From Krumholzibacterium sp965370495 (lineage in GTDB: Bacteria; Krumholzibacteriota; Krumholzibacteriia; Krumholzibacteriales; Krumholzibacteriaceae): a DNA stretch of 7,539 nt. Under the pieces are notes generated by a model. It was not told where the DNA came from and ran no database searches. It worked only from the letters and a program-made list of their open reading frames with translations. Position 1 is the stretch's first letter. Every line of letters begins with the position of its first letter. The stretch covers positions 1 to 7,539 of the forward strand of contig CBDUUV010000111.1 in assembly GCA_965370495.1 (NCBI GenBank), in the 5' to 3' direction. The position numbers and the translations under genes are program-made. Positions 1-6,078 of the stretch are shown here, in pieces.

Positions 1-68
1 CAAAGAAGCCTCTCTGACAGAACAGGGGGGTCACCTTGTCTGTTCCTATTCCCACAACCAGCAGCAGC

Positions 69-103
69 TGTCAATTGACAATTGCATCATTTTGGTGTAT
101 ACT
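69..103 (+). promoter_or_regulatory. sigma70-type promoter of the glycosyltransferase gene
   Basis: A perfect -35 box TTGACA (75-80) is followed after exactly 17 nt by a TATACT -10 box (98-103, five of six consensus bases), so transcription should start near 109-111 and leave a leader of about 60 nt before the ATG at 172. The -35 box is the right half of a perfect 12-bp palindrome, TGTCAATTGACA (69-80), and a second CAATTG follows at 79-84. The promoter call rests directly on the sequence. That the palindrome is an operator is inference. An open frame (2-139) runs through this stretch, but I do not consider it coding. Confidence 0.75.
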
Positions 104-171
104 AAGTGCCTGTTATCTTTAAATGAGAGGAATCCATAGAGGAGCCTTCTGCTAACGAACTGGTACTATTC

Positions 172-1893
172 ATGTCTAAAAAACGCGCTTCAGCGCTCAC
201 TATCGGTGTGCTGCTTGTCATACTGGCCTTTCACCTGTCTGTCGCATGGCAGGATTTTGGCACGCTCTCACGAAATGGTTTTCTCTACGATGACAGTTTC
301 TACGCTTTAAAGATCGCTCAGAATATAGCAGACGGGAAGGGAATCACATTCGATGGCCTTCATCCCACAACCGGGTTTCAACCGCTGTATATTTTTTTCC
401 TTGTGCTGATATTCCTGGCGTCCGGCAGCAGCCTCGTCCTGCCTGTCTATATGGCTCTGTCCCTTCTGGCTGTCTTCGCGTGCCTTACCACTTATCTCAT
501 TTACCGGATCTGCAGGCGCTATGTCGGTGAAGCTGCTTCGCTCATCGCCGCCCTGATCTGGACATTCTCGCCTGTTGTTACAAAACAGAGCGCGAACGGT
601 CTTGAAACAGCTATTGCCGCCTTTATGATTGCTCTTTCTGTTTTTTATTATCTCGACAGGGTGCGCAACACCGGGAATCCGCCGGCCGGGCGTTTTCTGA
701 TTCTTGGCGCTTTTCTCGGGCTGACGGTTCTTGCCCGAATCGACGGTGCATTCCTGGTTCTCGTGATATTTCTCGATTATCTTCTGCTGCTGCGCAAGAG
801 AGGCACACCTTCAAAAAACATTCTCCGCCTCTCCCTTGTGCCGCTTGGTATCTTGCTCTTTTACGGCCCCTGGTTTCTATTCAACCTGTTCGAAACAGGC
901 AGCCCGCTCCAGGACAGTGGAACCGCGACCCGCTTTCTCTCCCTTGCATACGCGTCGTATTTCGGTTACGGGGCCGATAATCTTGCCCGAAACGGCCCTG
1001 ACTCTACATTTCTGTTGTCGCAGGCAACTCACTCCATCGCGGCAATGAAAGTCATTCCACCAGTGCATATCCTCTTCCGTTTGATCGATAAGGCCGGCCT
1101 GGCACTGGGAGTTAACAGGGGATTCCATCTGGCAGGAAATATCTTTGGATTTCTCGCTTTGTTCGCTGCCGGCTTTAATATCGTCAGGTGGCGAAAGGAC
1201 ACGGAGAAATCGTGCAGGCGGGAAATCGATTTTCTCCTGCTGTTTTCGGTTATTCTCGTCGCCTCTTATTCATTTTATATCTTCGGGACCTTTTTCTTCC
1301 TTCGCTACTACTACCCCGTGTACCTGGTAGCTTCTGTTTTTTGCGCCTTTTTCCTTCAGGATCTTTTCGACTGGCTTGCCGCGAGACCACAACCGGTCCG
1401 GCGGATGGTCATCGCCGCAGGAGCTGCCTATTTTCTGCTCTTCGCTATCTTTTCATACTCCCAGGCGTTTCGCTCGAAGCCGATCTATCCATTCTACGAT
1501 ATCGCCCTCTGGGTAGAAAAAAATATCGGTGAAGACAAAACAATAGGAGTGTTTCAGGCGGGAACTATCGGATATCTCTGCCAGCACCAGATCATCAATC
1601 TTGATGGCAAGGTCAACCGTGAAGCACTCGTCGCGCTGAAAACCGATAATCTTGGCGGTTACATCCAGGAAGAAAGGGTCGACATCATTCTCGACCACTC
1701 GAAAATCCTCGGAATATTCCTCGGACTCTCATCTGAAAAGATGAAAGACTGCTGCACGGAAGTCCTGGATGGATCGATGAAGAATTCGTCAGGGTGGATC
1801 GCCATCCACAGTTCTGATGCTTTTGAAGAAAACCCCCCGGAAAACAGGGTCGGCCTGGAACCTTCCTCCACCATCCCGTTTTTTATGAATTAA
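172..1893 (+). CDS. GT-C fold, family 39-like membrane glycosyltransferase
   Basis: An integral membrane glycosyltransferase that probably moves a sugar from a lipid-phosphate carrier to an acceptor on the outer face of the inner membrane. About 11-12 hydrophobic segments span residues 10-430, starting with a signal-anchor helix (10-26). The first extracytoplasmic loop carries the Asp pair D40-D41 typical of GT-C enzymes, followed by a PTTGFQPLY motif (65-73). An N-G-L-E-T motif (142-146) and an RYYYPVY motif (378-384) fit bacterial GT39/ArnT-like proteins. Residues 431-573 form a soluble tail, probably periplasmic, with the A-G-T-I-G-Y and N-L-D-G pattern (463-479) that recurs in this group. 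ATG 172 is chosen because no in-frame ATG, GTG or TTG lies between it and the stop at 124. Its Shine-Dalgarno site is poor: AGAGGAG at 138-144 is 27 nt away. It is a single-gene unit convergent with the - strand operon. Donor and acceptor cannot be read from sequence. Confidence 0.85.
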   Translation: MSKKRASALTIGVLLVILAFHLSVAWQDFGTLSRNGFLYDDSFYALKIAQNIADGKGITFDGLHPTTGFQPLYIFFLVLIFLASGSSLVLPVYMALSLLAVFACLTTYLIYRICRRYVGEAASLIAALIWTFSPVVTKQSANGLETAIAAFMIALSVFYYLDRVRNTGNPPAGRFLILGAFLGLTVLARIDGAFLVLVIFLDYLLLLRKRGTPSKNILRLSLVPLGILLFYGPWFLFNLFETGSPLQDSGTATRFLSLAYASYFGYGADNLARNGPDSTFLLSQATHSIAAMKVIPPVHILFRLIDKAGLALGVNRGFHLAGNIFGFLALFAAGFNIVRWRKDTEKSCRREIDFLLLFSVILVASYSFYIFGTFFFLRYYYPVYLVASVFCAFFLQDLFDWLAARPQPVRRMVIAAGAAYFLLFAIFSYSQAFRSKPIYPFYDIALWVEKNIGEDKTIGVFQAGTIGYLCQHQIINLDGKVNREALVALKTDNLGGYIQEERVDIILDHSKILGIFLGLSSEKMKDCCTEVLDGSMKNSSGWIAIHSSDAFEENPPENRVGLEPSSTIPFFMN

Positions 1894-1911
1894 CGGATGA
1901 AAGCCCCCCTG

Positions 1912-2715
1912 TCAGTCACCGGCTCCTTTTCCCTCGAATATATCAACTATCCGCTGACAGAAGAATGGGGACGTTTTTTCAGCAAACTTCTTGTTCGGAT
2001 GTGAATTTGTCGCGCTTTTTGCGTTCTCTTCCTTCAGGTAGATCCCGCCTTCCGTCTCCAGGTCGAAGAAATCCCATATAAAAATATTGTCTTCCGGCCT
2101 GTTCCATTCATCCCTTACCCATCGGGCGAATTCCCTGGCACGGGCGCCTCTGCCCTCGTCTGAACGTTCGGCAACGAGAGCAGCCCCCGTCCAGACAAGA
2201 AACTTGACATCGGGAAATTCCAGCATCTTTTCTCTGAGGGCCTTGTATTGTAATTTGTAGTTTTCGATTGTCTTTTCGCTGGACGTGACCAGGGGCGTGC
2301 CTGTCGCTTCCTTAATATCACTGACGGGAAAACAATGTTTGAAGATTATCATGCCGTATTCTTTTGTCAGGATCTCGAGAGTGGGCTCGCCCATGTATTT
2401 ATCTTCCCCCGCGTTGTTTACCCAGATGTTCCAGTAATCATATGGATAATTGTCCCAGCCGTAAGGAGTCTCCTTTGGAAAATCCCTCTCCACGATCTTG
2501 TAACCAGTCCCATTGCTCCTGTTGTACTTCTTGAACCATTTCTTTACGCCCCCGTCCCATATCACCTTCCCGGTACTATGATGCAGAAAAAGGATCTTCA
2601 TGTTTCCTCCAGTTGTGTCGGTGTCTTTTCCTTCATTTTTCGTTTCTGCGCAGCCTGCAAGAACAAACACAACGGCTACAAGGGCCACCGCCATTATCAT
2701 CACTTTCTGTTTCAT
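1912..2715 (-). CDS. lipoprotein with SGNH-hydrolase-like motifs, function unknown
   Basis: A 267-aa predicted lipoprotein. Residues 1-21 form a signal peptide with a clear lipobox, L19-A20-G21-C22, so C22 should be lipidated. A polar linker (23-38) leads into the main domain, which begins with a short beta strand and an L-H-H-S-T-G motif (44-49). S47 sits where the nucleophile of SGNH/GDSL hydrolases would be, and a late S-H-P-N motif (238-241) supplies a candidate catalytic His (H239). The Asp usually three residues before that His is replaced by Thr. A conserved-looking N-Y-P-Y-D-Y-W-N-I-W stretch lies between them. Hydrolase activity is therefore only a guess. The start is fixed by GGAGG (2721-2725), 5 nt upstream, and by the signal peptide; the open frame continues upstream but inside the MATE gene. 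The ATG overlaps the MATE stop as ATGA, implying coupled translation. A second GGAGG-ATG is present internally at 2601. Confidence 0.8.
   Translation of the reverse strand: MKQKVMIMAVALVAVVFVLAGCAETKNEGKDTDTTGGNMKILFLHHSTGKVIWDGGVKKWFKKYNRSNGTGYKIVERDFPKETPYGWDNYPYDYWNIWVNNAGEDKYMGEPTLEILTKEYGMIIFKHCFPVSDIKEATGTPLVTSSEKTIENYKLQYKALREKMLEFPDVKFLVWTGAALVAERSDEGRGARAREFARWVRDEWNRPEDNIFIWDFFDLETEGGIYLKEENAKSATNSHPNKKFAEKTSPFFCQRIVDIFEGKGAGD
2599..2610 (-). promoter_or_regulatory. internal Shine-Dalgarno and ATG inside the lipoprotein gene
   Basis: GGAGG at 2606-2610 (- strand) lies 4 nt before an in-frame ATG at 2599-2601 (Met39 of the lipoprotein). Starting here would give a 229-aa protein beginning M-K-I-L-F-L-H-H, exactly at the edge of the folded domain and without the signal peptide, lipobox Cys or linker. 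The motif is directly visible. Whether ribosomes use it is unknown, because the codons for T-G-G-N need much of this sequence anyway. Confidence 0.4.
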
Positions 2716-4052
2716 GCCAACCTCCGTTTTCTTTCGACCTTTCTCACCTGGGCCCACAACACCGGATGCGATACGGCCCCCGATATAACATAGGCAACAG
2801 CAAGCGCCAGAAAAACCCCCGTAACTCCGAAAAACCTGGCGCCCAGATATGCGAGCGGCACTGTCAGCACGAAAACCTGCATCACGCCTAGCGCCGCCGC
2901 CTGGAGAGGCCTGTTCAGAACATTCAGTATACCGATATCGAGCCTGAAAATGCCCTGCATGAAGTACGCCGCCGGAACGATGCGCAGATACAGAACGATC
3001 CACGACACCACTTCCGGGTCTTTTGAAAATATCAAAGCGCAAGGCCTGGCCACAAGAACAAGCAGGGCGCAGGCCCCCAACCCCCAAACGAAAGCAAACC
3101 TGCTGCTGAGACTAATCCCTTTTTTCAGGCGATCAAATTTCCCCGCCCCCCAGTTCTGCCCGACGAAGGGCACGATCACCGAAGACAGCGCCATTATAAC
3201 TGCCAGTGTGAAGAACTCGATACGATTCGCCACACCGAGAGAGGCTACGGGCTTCTCTCCATAGGCAGCCACGATGCCGGTCAGCACACCAAGACCCACC
3301 GGTATAATAACCCTTGTCGCCGCCGCCGGGATCGCGATATAAAGTATGCGTTTCCAGGAATCGAACATCTCTCTCAGCGAAGGCCTTTCAAATGTTATCA
3401 TTCTTTTTTTTCGATAGATAACATAGAACGATACGGCGAACGTCACCGCGCGAGCGATAACGGTAGCAACAGCCGCGCCCCTTATCTCCATCCTCGGAAA
3501 CGGTCCCAGGCCGAATATCAGGAGAGGGTCGAGAATAACATTTATCGCTACAGCCGTCAGCATGATCTTCATCGGAGTCTTCGTGTCTCCGGTCGCCCTT
3601 ATAGCATTATTGCTTACCATAGGGAAGACCACGAATATAAGCCCGAAGTACCATATACGCATATACTGCCCGACAAGGACCAGGACTTCGCCCCTGGCGC
3701 CCAGTGCCCGGAAGACATTGTCGATCATCAGGAATCCCGCTATCGTAATGATCGCCACGATCATACCGGCGAGGATCAATCCGTCAGTTGTCAGTCTCTG
3801 TACAGCTTTCCAGTTTCCTTCGCCAATGGCCCGCGAGATGACCGAGGCCGACCCTATCCCAATGCCAAGAGCAAAGCGGGTGAGCACCAGAATCACAGGA
3901 AACGAAAAACTCAGCGCGGCAAGCTCACTGGTTCCGAGACGTCCTACAAATAAAGTGTCGGTCAGATTGAACGCGACCATCGCCACAATCCCAACAGACA
4001 TCGGAATCGTCATCTTGACCAGTGTCTTGCCTATCGGCCCTTCCGTCAGCAC
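2712..4052 (-). CDS. MATE family cation-coupled multidrug exporter
   Basis: An inner-membrane antiporter of the MATE family (NorM/DinF type), which couples Na+ or H+ influx to export of drugs or metabolites. About 12 hydrophobic segments fill the protein in two similar halves. Family hallmarks are the early L-T-E-G-P-I-G-K-T-L start, the N-L-T-D-T-L-F-V-G-R-L-G segment in helix 1-2, G-I-G-I-G-S-A-S-V-I-S-R, R-A-T-G-D-T-K-T-P, the D-P-L-L-I-F-G motif, and P-F-V-G-Q-N-W-G-A-G at the start of the second half. The chosen GTG at 4052 gives 446 aa, the usual family length, with the start 11 nt after the methyltransferase stop. Only a weak A-rich Shine-Dalgarno precedes it. A GTG at 4139 would add 29 hydrophilic residues overlapping the methyltransferase gene, and an ATG at 4013 would trim 13. 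The stop overlaps the lipoprotein ATG. Substrate unknown. Confidence 0.9.
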   Translation of the reverse strand: MLTEGPIGKTLVKMTIPMSVGIVAMVAFNLTDTLFVGRLGTSELAALSFSFPVILVLTRFALGIGIGSASVISRAIGEGNWKAVQRLTTDGLILAGMIVAIITIAGFLMIDNVFRALGARGEVLVLVGQYMRIWYFGLIFVVFPMVSNNAIRATGDTKTPMKIMLTAVAINVILDPLLIFGLGPFPRMEIRGAAVATVIARAVTFAVSFYVIYRKKRMITFERPSLREMFDSWKRILYIAIPAAATRVIIPVGLGVLTGIVAAYGEKPVASLGVANRIEFFTLAVIMALSSVIVPFVGQNWGAGKFDRLKKGISLSSRFAFVWGLGACALLVLVARPCALIFSKDPEVVSWIVLYLRIVPAAYFMQGIFRLDIGILNVLNRPLQAAALGVMQVFVLTVPLAYLGARFFGVTGVFLALAVAYVISGAVSHPVLWAQVRKVERKRRLA

Positions 4053-4063
4053 CGCTTTTCTTT

Positions 4064-5251
4064 TCAGTCTCTCTCTCTTTCCTTGTTGTACCTGGCTTTT
4101 TTGCTGCCGCTGTAGATACTGTATTTCTGAAAACGACACTCGGACGGCCCGTTGTACAACGGGACTTTTCTCGATGGACGCAGGCCAATATGTTTCATTG
4201 CTTCTCTGTTCGAGCTGATGATCCAGGCATCATAACCGTTGTATTCTGACTTCAGAGCATCACCGATCGACTTGTAAAACCCGTTTATATCCTCTTTTCC
4301 CATCCGTTCACCATATGGAGGATTGGTGACCATGATTCCCGGTCCCGGCGGCGGCACAAGCTTTTCTATCGAACCCGTATGAAGCCGGACGGCTTCCTGC
4401 AGGCCGGCTCTTTCAACATTCTTCGTTGCGACCCGGATTGTTTTGCCCGAAATATCCGAACCAACGATCTGGTGTGCCGGCCCTTCACCTGTATCTGCCG
4501 ATAATTCGCGGACGATTCTTTTGTACAGTTTGCTGTCATAGTCTTTCCATCTAAAGAATCCGAAATCCTTTCTCAATAGCCCGGGGGCTATATCAAGAGC
4601 TATCATCGCGGCTTCGATAACTATCGTGCCCGACCCGCAAAGCGGATCAATAAAACTCCCCGATCCGTCATACCCGGACAACATGACCATCCCGGCGGCA
4701 AGGACCTCGTTGATCGGCGCCGTGCTTCCTTCGAGCCGGTAACCTCGCCTGTGAAGAGGGAATCCCGAGCTGTCGAGAGATATCACGCATACGCTCCGAT
4801 CAATATGTACATTTATCCTCAGGTCCGGCCTTTCCCTGTCTACCGAAGGACGTCTGCCGTACCGATCCCTGAACTGATCGACTATCGCGTCCTTGATCTT
4901 GAGCGCAACATACTTTGAATGGTTGAAATGCGGTGAATGAACGACACTATCGACGGCAAACGTGTCTTTCACACCGAGATACTTTTTCCAGTCTATGTCT
5001 CGTGCTGCTTCATAGAGCTTCTTCTCATCCCGGACACCGAACTTTTGTATGGGAACCAGCAGGCGCGAAGCGGTTCGAAGAGAGAGGTTCGCTCTGTAGA
5101 GAAGTTTTTTGTTCCCGCGAAAGGATACAGCCCTGTTCTTTTTTGTTATCTCTTCCGCGCCCGCCTTTTCAAGCTCACCGGCAAGAATGCCCTCCAGCCC
5201 GTAGAGGGTCGTAGCGGTTACCCCGAACTTCTTGTCTTTCGAATCCGGCAT
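4064..5251 (-). CDS. THUMP-domain class I RNA guanine-N2 methyltransferase, RlmL/YpsC type
   Basis: A 395-aa SAM-dependent methyltransferase, most like the N-terminal enzyme of RlmL, which makes m2G2445 in 23S rRNA. Residues 1-50 form the ferredoxin-like start (V-T-A-T-T-L-Y-G-L-E-G-I-L), followed by the RNA-binding THUMP domain to about 155, ending near the typical F-P-L-H-R-R-G-Y-R stretch (164-172). The Rossmann catalytic domain carries the SAM-binding motif D-P-L-C-G-S-G-T (202-209), an acidic residue at D266, and the N-P-P-Y catalytic motif (310-313). A C-terminal N-G-P-S-E-C-R motif (367-373) also fits. The length matches the stand-alone form without the fused RlmK half of the E. coli protein. 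ATG 5251 is chosen because the fold starts directly after it and AGGGA sits 6 nt upstream. The frame extends to a GTG at 5350, but that adds an unconvincing 33 residues. It follows pdxJ by 107 nt and precedes MATE by 11 nt. Confidence 0.9.
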   Translation of the reverse strand: MPDSKDKKFGVTATTLYGLEGILAGELEKAGAEEITKKNRAVSFRGNKKLLYRANLSLRTASRLLVPIQKFGVRDEKKLYEAARDIDWKKYLGVKDTFAVDSVVHSPHFNHSKYVALKIKDAIVDQFRDRYGRRPSVDRERPDLRINVHIDRSVCVISLDSSGFPLHRRGYRLEGSTAPINEVLAAGMVMLSGYDGSGSFIDPLCGSGTIVIEAAMIALDIAPGLLRKDFGFFRWKDYDSKLYKRIVRELSADTGEGPAHQIVGSDISGKTIRVATKNVERAGLQEAVRLHTGSIEKLVPPPGPGIMVTNPPYGERMGKEDINGFYKSIGDALKSEYNGYDAWIISSNREAMKHIGLRPSRKVPLYNGPSECRFQKYSIYSGSKKARYNKERERD

Positions 5252-5277
5252 CAGCCTTCCCTGGCCTCCATGATTGT

Positions 5278-5295
5278 AATTGTTGCCCGACAATT
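5278..5295. repeat. short inverted repeat in the pdxJ-methyltransferase gap
   Basis: AATTGT (5278-5283) and ACAATT (5290-5295) are perfect 6-bp inverted arms around a 6-nt loop. They lie just upstream of the GGAGG/AGGGA region of the methyltransferase gene. The stem is AT-rich and is not followed by a T-run, so it is not a standard terminator. It could be a weak hairpin in the operon mRNA or a protein-binding site, or chance. Confidence 0.3.
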
Positions 5296-5358
5296 TCCAT
5301 TTTTCGCGGCTATACAGAAACGCCAGATACGAATAACAGGGAGTTAACACGACGCCTG

Positions 5359-6078
5359 TTACCTGCGGATAAGCTCCACCATCTCCCTGACAGCCGTTTC
5401 TATTCCGACAAAGATCGCTCTGGAAAGGATACTGTGTCCGATATTGAGCTCCTCGATCTGCTTGATCTGGATAATCGGATGAATATTGTGGTAAGTCAGG
5501 CCATGCCCGGCATGAACATGCAACCCGTATCCCGCCGCGCCGGCCGCGGCGTCCTTTATCGCCTTGATCGAACGATCGATGTCAGCCTTCGATGCATTTG
5601 CAAATTCCCCTGTATGTATCTCGATAGCATCGAACCCGATCCTCGCGGATTCCTTGATCTGCGCCTTTTCGGGATCGATAAAGGCAGCCACCTTGATGCC
5701 ACCCTCTTTAAGGGCCTTGACCACCCCGGCGTATTTTTCACCGCCGCGGAGAAGATCGAGCCCCCCTTCCGTCGTCACTTCCTCACGCCTTTCGGGCACC
5801 AGTGTCACTGAATCCGGATGCAGCGCCAGAGCGATCTCCTGCATCTGTGCCGTTGCGGCCATTTCGAGATTAACAACCGTCTGCGCCATTTCGCATATCA
5901 ACCTTGCATCCCTGTTCTGGAAATGCCGCCTGTCTTCTCTCAGGTGAAATGTAATCTGGTCGGCTCCACCCATTTCAGCCATCATTGCCGCCGTGACCGG
6001 ATCGGGTTCCGTTGTTTTTCTGGCCTCACGCAGCGTCGCGACATGATCGACATTTACCCCGAGTCTTATCCTGTTCAA
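5359..6078 (-). CDS. pdxJ: pyridoxine 5'-phosphate synthase PdxJ
   Basis: Catalyses the last ring-forming step of the DXP-dependent vitamin B6 pathway, condensing 1-deoxy-D-xylulose 5-phosphate with 3-amino-2-oxopropyl phosphate in the cytoplasm. The 239-aa TIM-barrel protein has the full family signature: G-V-N-V-D-H-V-A-T-L-R (7-17), H45 and R47 in F-H-L-R-E-D-R-R-H, the catalytic E72 in N-L-E-M, V-P-E-R-R-E-E-V-T-T-E-G-G-L-D (94-108), E153-H155, H192 in H-A-G-H-G-L-T-Y-H-N, and N-I-G-H (212-215). With the start at TTG 6078, residues up to 72 fall at the same numbers I recall for E. coli PdxJ. GGGAGG at 6085-6090 is 6 nt upstream of the TTG. An ATG at 6177 is in frame but would add 33 residues that are just the overlapping deacetylase gene. 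The TTG overlaps the upstream TGA as TTGA. Confidence 0.96.
   Translation of the reverse strand: MNRIRLGVNVDHVATLREARKTTEPDPVTAAMMAEMGGADQITFHLREDRRHFQNRDARLICEMAQTVVNLEMAATAQMQEIALALHPDSVTLVPERREEVTTEGGLDLLRGGEKYAGVVKALKEGGIKVAAFIDPEKAQIKESARIGFDAIEIHTGEFANASKADIDRSIKAIKDAAAGAAGYGLHVHAGHGLTYHNIHPIIQIKQIEELNIGHSILSRAIFVGIETAVREMVELIRR

Noticed and set aside
20..45. GAACAG / CTGTTC inverted repeat near the left edge
   Set aside because: Only 6 perfect base pairs with a 14-nt loop and no T-run after it, so it does not qualify as a terminator.
2..139. Open reading frame entering from the left edge (46 codons)
   Set aside because: It has no visible start, runs across a near-consensus promoter, and its translation shows no recognisable domain or plausible C-terminus; it could be the end of an upstream gene but cannot be supported.
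2335..2793. 152-codon + strand open frame opposite the lipoprotein and MATE genes
   Set aside because: Antisense shadow of well-supported genes, no ribosome-binding site or recognisable motif.
2716..3087. N-terminal extension of the lipoprotein frame by 124 residues
   Set aside because: It lies wholly inside the MATE gene in another frame, and the signal peptide, lipobox and GGAGG fix the start at 2715.
3562..4218. 218-codon + strand open frame opposite the MATE and methyltransferase genes
   Set aside because: It is antisense to two genes with clear family motifs and its translation has no domain; long antisense frames are expected from codon bias.
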